Part shown: positions 1 through 9,476 of the stretch, in pieces | Position numbering within the stretch: position 1 is the first letter of the stretch | Layout of the letters: every line of letters begins with the position of its first letter | DNA from: CAYOUV01 sp963790075 | GTDB taxonomy: Bacteria; Chloroflexota; Anaerolineae; Anaerolineales; Villigracilaceae | Assembly (NCBI GenBank): GCA_963790075.1 | Contig: CAWBNG010000004.1 | Coordinates: forward strand, 620,001 to 684,000 | Length of the DNA: 64,000 nt | Reading direction: 5' to 3' | The notes under the pieces: model-generated | Seen by the model: only the letters and a program-made list of their open reading frames with translations | Database searches by the model: none | What the model was told of the DNA's origin: nothing | Position numbers and translations under genes: made by a program

Positions 1-615
1 TGCTTGAACCGCATGAATGACACCATCCCTGGGACGCGCGTCGAAGGTAAAATCCTGCTCAACGGACAGGATATCTACACACTTGAAACGGACGTGGTCA
101 TGCTGCGCCAACAGGTGGGGATGGTCTTCCAGAAACCGAATCCCTTTCCCCAATCGATCTATGACAACGCAGCTTTCGGTCCGCGTGTGCTAAATATAGT
201 CAAGAGCAGAGAGCAACTGGACGAAATCGTTGAGCGTAGTCTGCGTCAGGCTGCCTTATGGGAGGATGTCAAGGATGATCTCAAGCGGGAAGCTCTCAGT
301 CTGTCACTCGGACAGCAGCAGCGTTTGTGCATCGCGCGGGTAATTGCCGTGCAGCCCGAAGTGATCTTGATGGACGAGTCGACCTCGGCTTTAGACCCGA
401 TCGCTACCCTTAAAATCGAGGAATTGATCAGTGAATTAAAAGAAGAATACACGATTGTCATCGTGACGCATAACATGCAGCAAGCTGCACGTGTCTCGGA
501 CTTTGCCGGTCTGTTCTGGTTGGGCGAATTGATTGAATTCGATGCTACTGAAAAATTATTCACACGTCCTGCGGGGGAATTGACCGAGGCTTATATTACC
601 GGGCGCATGGGGTAG
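1..615 (+). CDS. pstB: Phosphate ABC transporter ATP-binding protein PstB, 5'-truncated by the window edge
   Basis: C-terminal three quarters of the ATPase that powers the PstSCA phosphate importer. The reading frame is open to base 1 (C-L-N-R-M-N-D, a PstB signature that follows Walker A), so Walker A lies outside the window. Q-loop (VFQKPNPFPQSIYDN), signature, Walker B and H-loop (VTHNMQQAARVSD) follow in order. Two conserved positions deviate: the signature reads LSLGQQQR (301-324) where LSGGQQQR is usual, and Walker B is followed by DES (373-381) where DEP is usual. These may lower activity or mark early decay; the frame is intact to the stop. The family assignment is secure because of the PstB-specific flanking motifs. 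Confidence 0.93.
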   Translation, partial: CLNRMNDTIPGTRVEGKILLNGQDIYTLETDVVMLRQQVGMVFQKPNPFPQSIYDNAAFGPRVLNIVKSREQLDEIVERSLRQAALWEDVKDDLKREALSLSLGQQQRLCIARVIAVQPEVILMDESTSALDPIATLKIEELISELKEEYTIVIVTHNMQQAARVSDFAGLFWLGELIEFDATEKLFTRPAGELTEAYITGRMG

Positions 616-742
616 AAATTCTGTTTTGAATATTAATTGGCGGTAGATAAGTTCATTAGCTTGCTTGCAACCTCATCATTGAGAATTGGCTAATAGCCAC
701 CTAATCTTGTCCCCCCTAATATATTCACATCTTGTTTTCGGC

Positions 743-748
743 TATAAT
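743..748 (+). promoter_or_regulatory. -10 hexamer of ligA, leaderless arrangement
   Basis: A perfect TATAAT ends 7 bases before the ligA ATG, so transcription would begin at or next to the start codon. No Shine-Dalgarno sequence precedes the ATG and no convincing -35 is seen at the usual distance. Inferred leaderless promoter; no tRNA or other gene is visible in 616-742. Confidence 0.5.
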
Positions 749-755
749 TTGGCCT

Positions 756-2783
756 ATGGATACAGATTCTCGACGTCAGCGTCTGGAAGAACTGCGGCAG
801 CTTATCCATTACCATAATCATCGCTATCACGTCTTGGATGCGCCGGTGATCAGCGATGCGGAATACGACCGCTTGCTGAACGAACTCAAGCAAATCGAAG
901 CCGAACATTCGGAGTGGGTCACACCCGATTCTCCCACCCAACGGGCCGGAGCTACCCCGCTGGATAAATTCGAGAAGGTCAGTCATCCGGCGCCCATCTT
1001 GAGTCTGGCCAATGCCTTCGGCGCGAACGATACCCGGGCCTGGTTCGAGCGCATCCGCAAACTGGACCCGCGTGTGGATACCGCTAAATTTGTAGTTGAG
1101 CCGAAAATTGACGGTCTTTCCGTTGTCCTGCATTACCGGAATGGGGTCTTTGTGCAGGGTGCGTCGCGCGGTAATGGCGAGGTGGGGGAGGATATCACGG
1201 TTAATTTGCGCACGGTCAAATCCATCCCTTTGCGCATCCCGGTCGGGGCCGACGGCCCGCAGCCTCCGGAATACCTGGTGGTACGCGGTGAGGCGTTTAT
1301 CCCGAACAAGGAATTCGAAGAACTCAACCGACGGCTTGAGGAAGCCGGGGAGAAGACCTATCTCAACCCGCGCAACACCGCCGCTGGTTCGCTGCGCCAG
1401 CTTGATCCAAGCTTGACGGCTCAGCGTCCGATCACCTTGCTGGTGTATCAAATCGTTGCAGCTGAAGGCGGCCAGGTACCGACCAGTCAGTGGGAATTAC
1501 TGGCCTATCTCAAAGGGCTGGGATTCCCGGTCACGGACGTGGCGGAACGTTTCGATGATCTCGAATCGGCCATCGCTTACACTGCAACCTGGGAATCACG
1601 CCGCGACGAGCTGCCCTACGAAGCCGATGGCATGGTCATTAAAATCGACGATTTGCAGCTTGTTTCGGATTTGGGTACGGTTGGCAAGGATCCGCGCGGT
1701 GCGATCGCTTTCAAATTCCCAGCCCTGGAGGTGACCACCAAGCTGGAAGATATTCGGGTCAACGTTGGGCGCACTGGCGTGCTGACGCCGTATGCCGTGC
1801 TTGAACCGGTCGAGATCGGCGGCGTGATCGTCGAACGCGCCACCTTGCATAATTTTGATTTCATTGCCGAGAAAGACATCCGTCCCGGCGACCGGGTGCT
1901 GGTCAAACGGGCGGGCGAGGTCATCCCCTACGTCATCGGCCCGGTGACCGAGGCCCGCAGCGGTGACGAACGACCCTACCAGCCGCCGACGACCTGCCCG
2001 GCCTGTGGCCAGCCGGTCGAACACTTCGAGGGCGAGGTGGCCTGGTACTGTGTCAATGCTGCCTGCCCGGAGCAACTGGTGCGCAATGTGGAGCACTTCG
2101 TCTCACGCGGTGCGATGGACATCGTCGGGCTGGGGATCAAGATCGTCGAACAGTTGATCGAAGCCGGGCTGGTTAAGGACGTGGCTGACCTGTATACATT
2201 GCAAAGAGACCAACTGCTTGGATTGGAAGGTTTTGCTGAAAAGAAGGCTGACAACCTGCTGAGCGCCATCCAGGGTTCCGAGTCGCAATCGCTGGCGCGC
2301 GTGATCACAGCGTTAGGGATGCGGGGCGTGGGTGAGGTCATGGCCAATGACCTGACGCGGCATTACACCGATCTGGATGCGCTCTCTCAAGCTACAGCGG
2401 ATGAATTGCAGCAGATCGAAGGGGTGGGTCCCAACATTGCCCAGGCCATCGTGGACTGGTTCGCCCGTCCGGCCAATCGCAAGCTGCTGTCAAAGCTGGA
2501 GGCTGCCGGAGTCTGGCCGCGGGCTGAGGCTAGGGCTGCGAATGTGGAAGCGGGTCTGCTGTCAGGTTTGACCTTCGTGGTCACCGGCACGCTGCCCGGC
2601 TTCTCGCGCGACGAAGTCAAAGAGTTCATCGAGGCGCACGGCGGCAAGGTCACCAGCAGTATCAGCAAGAGCACCGGCTATCTGGTGCTGGGGGAGAACC
2701 CCGGCTCAAAGCTCGACAAGGCGCGTGAACTGGGGGTCGAAATCGTCGACGAAGCTGGTCTACGCAAACTGGCCGAAAAATAA
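756..2783 (+). CDS. ligA: NAD-dependent DNA ligase LigA
   Basis: Seals nicks in duplex DNA using NAD+ (replication and repair, cytoplasm). The 675-residue product has the full family layout: N-terminal Ia domain, adenylation domain with the nucleotide-accepting lysine in EPKIDG (about K117), OB fold, a four-cysteine zinc finger (CPAC then CVNAAC near residues 405-430), helix-hairpin-helix repeats and a C-terminal BRCT domain beginning at SGLTFVVTGTLPG. Length matches the ~670 of E. coli LigA. An in-frame start at 732 would add eight residues, but ATG 756 fits the family N-terminus and the -10 box at 743-748. It stands alone between pstB and a small two-gene group. Confidence 0.98.
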   Translation: MDTDSRRQRLEELRQLIHYHNHRYHVLDAPVISDAEYDRLLNELKQIEAEHSEWVTPDSPTQRAGATPLDKFEKVSHPAPILSLANAFGANDTRAWFERIRKLDPRVDTAKFVVEPKIDGLSVVLHYRNGVFVQGASRGNGEVGEDITVNLRTVKSIPLRIPVGADGPQPPEYLVVRGEAFIPNKEFEELNRRLEEAGEKTYLNPRNTAAGSLRQLDPSLTAQRPITLLVYQIVAAEGGQVPTSQWELLAYLKGLGFPVTDVAERFDDLESAIAYTATWESRRDELPYEADGMVIKIDDLQLVSDLGTVGKDPRGAIAFKFPALEVTTKLEDIRVNVGRTGVLTPYAVLEPVEIGGVIVERATLHNFDFIAEKDIRPGDRVLVKRAGEVIPYVIGPVTEARSGDERPYQPPTTCPACGQPVEHFEGEVAWYCVNAACPEQLVRNVEHFVSRGAMDIVGLGIKIVEQLIEAGLVKDVADLYTLQRDQLLGLEGFAEKKADNLLSAIQGSESQSLARVITALGMRGVGEVMANDLTRHYTDLDALSQATADELQQIEGVGPNIAQAIVDWFARPANRKLLSKLEAAGVWPRAEARAANVEAGLLSGLTFVVTGTLPGFSRDEVKEFIEAHGGKVTSSISKSTGYLVLGENPGSKLDKARELGVEIVDEAGLRKLAEK

Positions 2784-2814
2784 TCCATTAGCGGTTTTAT
2801 CTCAGGAGTGCAGC

Positions 2815-3204
2815 ATGTCCCCACCTATTCAACAGACTGTCACCTTCGCCACCCCCCCGCATGTGGTCTACGAGGCGCTGATGGATTCCCAACAGCACAC
2901 CGCCTTCACCGGGGGAGCAGCCAAAATCAGCCGCGAGGTCGGCGGTGAATTCTCCGCCTTCGACGGCTACATCACGGGAAAGAATATCGAATTGGTACCA
3001 GACAAGAAGATCGTTCAATCCTGGCGGGCGGTCGATTGGGATGCAGGTGTCTTCTCGACCGTCACTTTCGAGCTCACATCTGTCCCGGAAGGTACCCGGC
3101 TGGATTTCACCCATACCGACCTGCCGGCCGGCACCGAGCCAGAATTCACCCAGGGCTGGATCGACAACTACTGGGAGCCGATGAAAGGCTACTTTGGGGA
3201 ATAG
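2815..3204 (+). CDS. SRPBCC (AHSA1-like) domain protein
   Basis: A 129-residue START/Bet v1-type protein, in the family of Hsp90-activator-like ligand-binding proteins. It opens with the typical first strand and helix (VTFATPPHVVYEALMDSQQHTAFTG) and ends with the family's closing stretch (FTQGWIDNYWEPMKGYFGE). It is one compact domain with no signal peptide. The start is set by ATG 2815 with CAGGAGTG upstream; a longer in-frame version reaching back into ligA is unlikely. It is 31 bases after ligA and 15 before the next gene, so it may be co-transcribed with the latter. Ligand unknown. Confidence 0.88.
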   Translation: MSPPIQQTVTFATPPHVVYEALMDSQQHTAFTGGAAKISREVGGEFSAFDGYITGKNIELVPDKKIVQSWRAVDWDAGVFSTVTFELTSVPEGTRLDFTHTDLPAGTEPEFTQGWIDNYWEPMKGYFGE

Positions 3205-3219
3205 CCCAAAAGAGGTCTC

Positions 3220-3645
3220 GTGAACCCATTCTTCCTGAAATTATTTATGGCGATCAATGTTTTTGTGATTCGCCTCAGCCGGGGCCGCCTGGGCGCTCAG
3301 CTTGGCACGCAGACGGTCTTACTGCTGCACACCCTCGGGCGCAAGACCGGCAAGCGCTTCGTCACACCGATCGCTTATTTCCAGACCGACGATTTCTACT
3401 TCGTGATCGGCTCAAACTGGGGTAAACCGCAACAGGCAGGCTGGTACTACAACCTGCTGGCTCAACCCCGTGTTCAGATCGAGGTAGGTGGTCGGACCAT
3501 CCCGGTCACTGCCCGGCCGGCAGAGGGTGCGGAATATGAGATGCTGTGGCAGTTCGCGGTCGAGCATCATCCGCCTTATCTGCATTACAAGGAAATGACC
3601 GGCCGGCACATCCCGATTATGGTGCTGCGGCCAACGGATGAATGA
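3220..3645 (+). CDS. Deazaflavin-dependent oxidoreductase family protein (DUF385/Ddn-like)
   Basis: A 141-residue split-barrel protein of the nitroreductase/deazaflavin (F420)-dependent family. The diagnostic stretch is LLLHTLGRKTGKRFVTPIAYF followed by the conserved GSNWGKPQQAGWYYNLLAQPRV. Members use F420H2 or bind flavins and related cofactors to reduce diverse substrates; the physiological substrate here cannot be read from sequence. The start is GTG 3220 with AGAGG ahead of it. It follows the SRPBCC gene by 15 bases and probably shares its transcript. If it is genuinely F420-dependent, the organism should encode F420 synthesis elsewhere; this window does not show it. Confidence 0.88.
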   Translation: MNPFFLKLFMAINVFVIRLSRGRLGAQLGTQTVLLLHTLGRKTGKRFVTPIAYFQTDDFYFVIGSNWGKPQQAGWYYNLLAQPRVQIEVGGRTIPVTARPAEGAEYEMLWQFAVEHHPPYLHYKEMTGRHIPIMVLRPTDE

Positions 3646-3892
3646 AAAGCAAATTGGAGGACAGAGTCAACGCGGCCTTGAGAGACCAATCTCCCATCGC
3701 ATTCAGTTGATTGAGGGGTAATCTCCTGCGAGTGATCAAACTCGTATGTTAAACTTAATCGAAAGTTTTTATAATTCAGATGTCCTTGAATCTATGGGGG
3801 AACGTCGCGAATTGACAGATTATCGCCGCTGGGCTAAACTAAAGCGATCTTTTATTTGCTGATATTATCCCCGATTTTTGAAGGAGCCAGCT

Positions 3893-5102
3893 ATGGATTT
3901 AAAGAAAGTCAACGACGCCGTCATGCGCCGCATTCAAATGATGAATGAGCGCGTCAACGGTTTGAAAGAGCAGGACCTGTATTTTTATAACCAACCGATG
4001 ACCGAACTGCATGGGGGAGCCAAGGTGTTGACCAATGGCCGCGAAATGGGCATGTACGCTTCCTACGGCTACCTGGGATTGCTCGGTCATCCGCGCATTG
4101 GCGCGGCCGCCAAGGCTGCGGTCGACAAATATGGGACCGGCACCCACGGCGTCCGCACGCTGGCTGGGACACTCAAAATCCATAACGAACTGGAAGAGAC
4201 CATCGCCGACTTCAAGCATGCTGAAGCTGCCATTACCTACTCCTCCGGTTATGCCACCAACTTATCCGTCATCTCGACCCTGATGGGACGTGGCGATTAC
4301 GTCCTTTCGGACAAACTAAACCATGCTTCGATTGTGGACGGCTGCCTGATGTCTGGGGCCGAATTCCGCCGCTTCCGTCATAATGACATGGCCGATCTCG
4401 AGAAGCGCCTGCAACAAGTGCCAAATGGCGCCTCCAAATTGGTGATTTCGGATGCAGTCTTCTCCATGGACGGTGACATTATCGACCTGCCCGGTATGGT
4501 TGCCTTGTGCAAGAAAAACAATGCCTGGCTGATGATGGATGAGGCGCACTCAGTTCGGCGTACTCGGCAAAACCGGGCGTGGTATCGAGGAACACTTTGG
4601 CATGGAGGGCTCGGTCGACATCCAGATGGGCACGCTGAGTAAGACAATTCCATCCGTCGGGGGGTATGTTGCGGCCAAAGAAGAAATCATTACGTATTTG
4701 CGCCATGCCAGCCGCGCCTATATTTTTTCCGCCGCCTTGCCGCCTGCCCAAACCGCCGCGGCCAACGAGGCCTTCAAAGTCATCCTGGACGAACCCTGGC
4801 GCATCGAAAAACTACAAGCCAATACCGATCTGTTCATCAACGGCCTGAAATCTTCCGGGTTCGATACCCTCTTGACCGAGACGGCCATTGTCCCGGTGTT
4901 GTGCGGTTCGGATGAGCTTGCTTTTGCCATGACCCGCGAATGCCAGCATCACGATGTCTTTGTGCTGCCGGTCGTCTCACCCGCCGTCCCGGAAGGGCTG
5001 TCACGCCTGCGGGCGACGGTCACAGCCGCACACGAGCCGGAGGATATCAAGTACGCCATGTCGGTCATGGAAAAAGCCGGTCAGGAACTCGGGATTATAT
5101 AA
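3893..5102 (+). pseudogene. Alpha-oxoamine synthase family PLP enzyme (glycine C-acetyltransferase/KBL-like), frameshifted
   Basis: Encodes a fold-type I PLP enzyme that joins an acyl-CoA to an amino acid (family of KBL, AONS, ALAS and SPT). The first frame (3893 to about 4552) carries the substrate-binding half, including GTGTHGVRTLAGT and LSDKLNHASI, up to DEAHS. The rest (FGVLGKTGRGIEEHFGM, the PLP-lysine motif TLSKT near 4635, and the C-terminal domain) continues in another frame to 5102. Removing one base near 4553 restores DEAHS-F-GVLG exactly as in the family, so there is a single-base insertion or a sequence error. Start is ATG 3893 with GGAGC upstream; a TATAAT lies at 3770-3775. A terminator follows. 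Which amino acid is used is not decidable. Confidence 0.85.
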
Positions 5103-5131
5103 TCTTTAATCCTGGTGCGATTCAATCATGA

Positions 5132-5160
5132 GAAACGCCTGCGCGGGCGTTTCTTTTTTT
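5132..5160 (+). terminator. Rho-independent terminator after the PLP-enzyme gene
   Basis: Stem GAAACGCC (5132-5139) pairs with GGCGTTTC (5146-5153) across a six-base loop and runs into seven T residues. Classic intrinsic terminator 30 bases after the stop codon. Confidence 0.9.
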
Positions 5161-5297
5161 AATTTAATCGATTCTTGAGCTTGCTTCTCCCTTTGCACTT
5201 TGTTTCTGACAGAATCTGAGAGATTTATATAACATTTTTCTAATAAATCCGGTTTAAAATATAAACATGAAAAAAAGGTCGATGAGGAGCTGAGACA

Positions 5298-6395
5298 ATG
5301 AAATGGTCTTGGAAAATTGCTCGAATTGCCGGGATTGACGTTTACATGCACGCCACCTTTTTGCTGATTATCGGTTGGGTGGCGGTGAGCTATTGGCTCC
5401 AGCAGCATTCGGTTGCTGCGGTCCTTTCCGGTGTTTTCTTTATTTTACTGATCTTTGCCACGGTCGTGATGCACGAATATGGTCATGCGCTGACCGCGCG
5501 CAAGTATGGTATCAAAACCCGCGATATAACCCTCTACCCGATTGGGGGAGTGGCGCGCCTTGAGCGCATGCCCGAAAAGCCAATCGAAGAATTGTGGGTG
5601 GCGCTGGCCGGCCCGGCGGTGAACGTAGTCATCTCTGCCGTGCTATTTATTTACCTGCTCGTCAGCAATGCTTTTGTGCCAATGACCAGCCTGAGTATCT
5701 CGACCGGACCGCTGATCGAACGACTGATGATCGTCAACGTCTGGTTGGTGCTCTTCAACCTGATCCCGGCCTTCCCGATGGACGGCGGGCGCGTCTTGCG
5801 CGCCATGCTGGCGATGAGACTGGAATATACGCAGGCCACCCAGGCTGCCGCCAGCATCGGCCAAGCGATTGCCTTCATCTTTGGTTTTGTCGGCTTATTC
5901 ACCGATCCGTTCCTGCTGTTCATCGCTTTGTTCGTCTGGATGGGTGCCGAGCAGGAAGCCAGTATGGTACGGATGAAATCTTCGCTGGGCGGCATCCCGG
6001 TCAGCCGGGCGATGATAACCGAGTTCGAAACACTCTCAGCCCGCGATACCCTGACCCACGTTGTGCAGTTGATCCTGGCCGGTTCGCAGCATGATTTTCC
6101 GGTCGTCCAGGACGGCCTGGTCATCGGTGTGCTCAACCGTGAAGACTTCATCTCCGCTTTGACAAAGCAGGGTCAAAACGCTTTGGTATCAGACGTCATG
6201 CGCCGTGATCCACCGCAGGTTGATTCCTACGAAATGCTCGAAGCCGCTTTGAACCGTATGCAGGAGAGCAAGGCGCATATGATCGCTGTGACCCATGCCG
6301 GGCAGCTGGTCGGATTACTCACCAACGACAACGTGACTGAATTCCTGATGATCCGCTCAGCGCTCAAATCCAAAACTGCGCGAAGTATGATATAA
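5298..6395 (+). CDS. Site-2 protease family (M50) membrane metalloprotease with CBS pair
   Basis: A polytopic zinc protease that cleaves substrates within the membrane, often to release signalling proteins. The 365-residue product has the zinc motif HEYGH at residues 59-63 and the second ligand motif in NLIPAFPMDGGR at 155-165, about six hydrophobic segments in the first 220 residues, and two cytoplasmic CBS domains from about 235 to 355, the usual SpoIVFB/Rip-like arrangement with a ligand-sensing tail. Start ATG 5298 has GAGGAG upstream. A plausible promoter (CTGACA 5206-5211, 16 bases, TATAAC 5228-5233) lies in the AT-rich leader. It is a single-gene unit between two terminators. The substrate is unknown. 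Confidence 0.95.
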   Translation: MKWSWKIARIAGIDVYMHATFLLIIGWVAVSYWLQQHSVAAVLSGVFFILLIFATVVMHEYGHALTARKYGIKTRDITLYPIGGVARLERMPEKPIEELWVALAGPAVNVVISAVLFIYLLVSNAFVPMTSLSISTGPLIERLMIVNVWLVLFNLIPAFPMDGGRVLRAMLAMRLEYTQATQAAASIGQAIAFIFGFVGLFTDPFLLFIALFVWMGAEQEASMVRMKSSLGGIPVSRAMITEFETLSARDTLTHVVQLILAGSQHDFPVVQDGLVIGVLNREDFISALTKQGQNALVSDVMRRDPPQVDSYEMLEAALNRMQESKAHMIAVTHAGQLVGLLTNDNVTEFLMIRSALKSKTARSMI

Positions 6396-6421
6396 AACGC
6401 ACTAGCTAGCTTAACATAAAC

Positions 6422-6463
6422 AAGCGCGGGGACCACCCTCAACCAGGCCTTCCGCGCTTTTTT
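6422..6463 (+). terminator. Intrinsic terminator after the site-2 protease gene
   Basis: AAGCGCGG (6422-6429) pairs with CCGCGCTT (6452-6459), a 22-base loop between, followed by a run of T residues. It closes the single-gene transcription unit. Confidence 0.8.
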
Positions 6464-6537
6464 GTGACATAGGCTCACGAAGCACTTCCACCTGTTGTTT
6501 TTATCCAGTGAGCTTTGTATCCTTATTGGAGAGTGGA

Positions 6538-9298
6538 TTGAATACCTGGCACCTGATCGACGCCCAAACCGCCTTAGATCAACTCGGCTCGGACTCCGGC
6601 CAGGGTTTGTCTCCCGTTGAAGCAGCCGAGCGACTGGTCCACTATGGGCCGAACAAACTGGTTGAGCGTAGCGGGCGTCACCCCCTCCGGATCCTGTGGG
6701 AACAGGTGAAAGCCACCCTGGTCCTGATCCTGCTGGCTGCGGCTGGAATTGCAGCTTTATTGGGTGAACTCAAAGATGCGATCGCTATCCTGGGAATCGT
6801 CGTCCTTTTTGTGCTTTTAGGTTTCATCCAAGAATTTCATGCTGAACGCGCCATCGCAGGCATGAAGAAATTTGCTGTCCCCGTCGTGACAGTTCTGCGT
6901 GGCGGCGTCTGGGTGGAACTCTCCGCCCGCGACCTGGTTCCTGGCGATGTGATCCGGTTGCAGGCAGGCGACCTGGTGCAGGCCGATCTGCGATTGCTCG
7001 AAGCCGTCGACCTGGAAATCCGGGAGGCCTCGTTGACCGGAGAATCGGAACCGGTCAGCAAGCTGGTCGCAGCCTTGGAGCATCCTGGGCTGGCGCTCGG
7101 TGACCGGCGTAACATGGCTTACATGGGCACCGTCGTGGCGCAGGGACGAGGGGCCGGGCTGGTAGTGGCGACCGGCATGGACACCGAACTGGGCCGCATT
7201 GCTGACCTGATCCAGCAGGTCGGTGCGGAGCAGACCCCGCTTCAGCAGCGGCTCGACCGCTTGGGTAAAACCCTGGCCTTGGCTGGAATCGGGATCGTGC
7301 TGCTGATCTTTTTCCTGGGGTTGTTGCGCGGCGATGACCTGCGCCACCTGTTGCTGACAGCTGTCAGCGTAGCCGTGGCGATTGTGCCTGAAGGCTTGCC
7401 AGCCGTGGTCACCATCACGCTGGCGCTGGGCGCGCAACGTATGCTCAAACGCCAAGCGCTCATCCGCCGCCTGCCAGCGGTCGAGACACTTGGCTCGTTG
7501 ACGGTCATTTGTTCCGATAAAACCGGCACGCTGACCGAGAATCGCATGACGGTCAGGGTGCTGGACGTGGCCGATACCCAGATCGATCTTTCGTCGGAGG
7601 TCAGCCGCGGCGGGCGTGTACAGCTGGCGCAGGCAGAACCGGTCGAGACCTCGGCCACGCTGACTTTGTTGCTGATGGGCGGGGCGCTGTGCAATGATGC
7701 GCGGCTGATGGAAGAACGCGACGAACAGTTCTACACCCTGGGCGACCCGACCGAGGGCGCGCTGCTGGTGGCGGCCGCCAAAGCCGGTCTGTGGAAAAAA
7801 GAACTCGACGACGCCTTCCCGCGCATCGCCGAGGTGCCGTTCGATTCTAACCGTAGGCGCATGACCACCGTCCACCGCCTGACGGAATATGCACCGGAGG
7901 TGCTTTCTGGCGTGCAAATCGGCCAGACGCCTTACATCACCTTTACCAAAGGTTCGGTCGACGGGCTGCTGGAATGCGTTACGCACATCTGGGTCGCAGG
8001 CCGGGCCGAGCCGCTGGATGCGGATTGGCGTGAGCGCATACAGAAGGCCAACGACGGGCTGGCCTCCAAAGGGATGCGCGTGCTGGGGGGGGCTTTTCAA
8101 CTCCTGGATCATGAGCCGGCTGAGGCCGACCTGAAGTCTTGAATCCGGTTTGACGTTTGTCGGCCTGTTCGGCCTGATCGATCCGCCGCGGACCGAGGTG
8201 CGCGAGGCCGTGGCCACCTGCCGGAGAGCCGGCATCCGCCCGGTGATGATCACCGGCGACCACCCGTTGACCGCGCTGGAGATTGCCAGGCAACTTGGAA
8301 TAATCTCAGCTCAAACCGTTGTCCAAAGAAGTAAATCTCGTAGGACTAGCGCCAAGGACATGGCAAAGAGCAAAATGGTGCTGACCAGCGCAGAACTCGA
8401 CCAATTGTCTTTCGACGAACTTAAGGGATTGGTGGACCAAATCAGTGTCTATGCACGCGTCTCGCCCGAACACAAACTCAGGATCGTGCAGGCTCTGCAG
8501 GCGCGCGGACAGATCGTCTCGATGACCGGTTACCGCGTCAACGACGCGCCAGCCCTGCGCCGGGCCGACATCGGCGTGGCCATGGGCCTCAGCGGCACGG
8601 ATGTCTCGAAGGAGGCCTCCGACCTGGTGTTACTGGATGACAACTTCGCCACCATCGTGGCTGCGGTCGGTGAAGGCCGGGCAATTTACGATAATCTGCG
8701 CAAATTCGTGCGCTTTTCGGCAGCAGGCAACCTCGGCAAGGTACTGCTCATGCTGCTGGCCCCCTTCCTGGGCAAACCCATCCCGCTGCTGCCGCTGCAG
8801 CTGCTGTGGCTCAACCTGCTGACCGACGGCCTGCTGGGACTGGGCCTGGGCGTGGAAGGTCCCGAGCGCGACACGATGCGCAGACCGCCCAACGCACCCG
8901 GAGAGGGTATCCTCGCGCGCGGCGGCTGGCTGCAAGTGGTCTGGATTGGTGCTTTGATCGGCGGGCTGGCTCTGGCTTTGGGCGCTTATTATTTCTTCAA
9001 CGGCCGCGCCGAATGGCAGACCATGGTATTTACCTTCCTGGCTTTCGCGCAGGTCTTCCAGGCTTTGGGCTCGCGATCGAACAGGGATTCGCTGTTTAAG
9101 CTGGGTCTGCTGAGTAACCCCATACTGGCCGCCAGCGCCGCCTTGGTGATTGGGTTGCAGCTGGCTGTGCTCTACATTCCAGCCTTACGCGGCTTTTTTA
9201 TCTTGCTGCCGCTGAGCGCCTGCGACCTGTCCATCGCGGCCGGAGCGGGGATAGTTGTCTTCGCAGCGTTGGAGATCGAGAAACGGTTCCATAAATAA
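6538..9298 (+). pseudogene. P-type (P2, Ca2+/cation) ATPase, frameshifted and with a mutated hinge motif
   Basis: Remnant of a ~930-residue cation pump. The N-terminal frame (TTG 6538 preceded by GGAGAG; GTG 6508 is an alternative) has the cation-ATPase N-terminus, TGES, PEGL and the phosphorylation motif DKTGTLT near 7516, then runs out at 8142. The rest (LTFVGLFGLIDPPR to the C-terminal membrane segments) resumes in another frame and ends at 9298; one extra base near 8137 accounts for the break. In addition the hinge motif TGDGVNDAP reads TGYRVNDAP (8531-8536), replacing the Mg2+-binding aspartate, and about 20 unusual basic residues follow ARQLGII. Two independent lesions indicate a true pseudogene. 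Transported ion not determinable. Confidence 0.9.
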
Positions 9299-9300
9299 GT

Positions 9301-9330
9301 AGTAGGGACACGACACGTCGTGTCCCTACT
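9301..9330. repeat. Perfect 14-bp inverted repeat, REP-like
   Basis: AGTAGGGACACGAC (9301-9314) and its exact complement (9317-9330) are separated by two bases, forming a near-cruciform palindrome directly after the ATPase pseudogene and just left of the IS200-type element. It resembles the dispersed REP-type palindromes of many bacteria; no second copy is visible in this window, so dispersal is untested. Confidence 0.7.
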
Positions 9331-9416
9331 CGTTAACGCTTTAGCGAGTTGAGGGCGGGAGGCCCGAAACAGAAAACCACCCGCTACGCGGGTGGAAGAA
9401 GATGACTTATAGGAAA

Positions 9417-9476
9417 GGAAATCACTCCGGTAGAATGGCAGAGTTCAAGCCGCCAAAACAAGAAGGAGTGATTTCC
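9417..9476 (+). promoter_or_regulatory. Stem sequestering the tnpA ribosome-binding site
   Basis: GGAAATCACTCC (9417-9428) is perfectly complementary to GGAGTGATTTCC (9465-9476), which contains the GGAG ribosome-binding site and ends at the base before the tnpA ATG. In RNA the 12-bp stem with a 36-base loop would hide the site and limit transposase translation, as is known for IS200 leader hairpins. Confidence 0.8.

Noticed and set aside
690..1451. Long open frame antisense to ligA
   Set aside because: Lies wholly opposite a fully recognisable ligA; composition is that of a shadow frame in GC-rich DNA.
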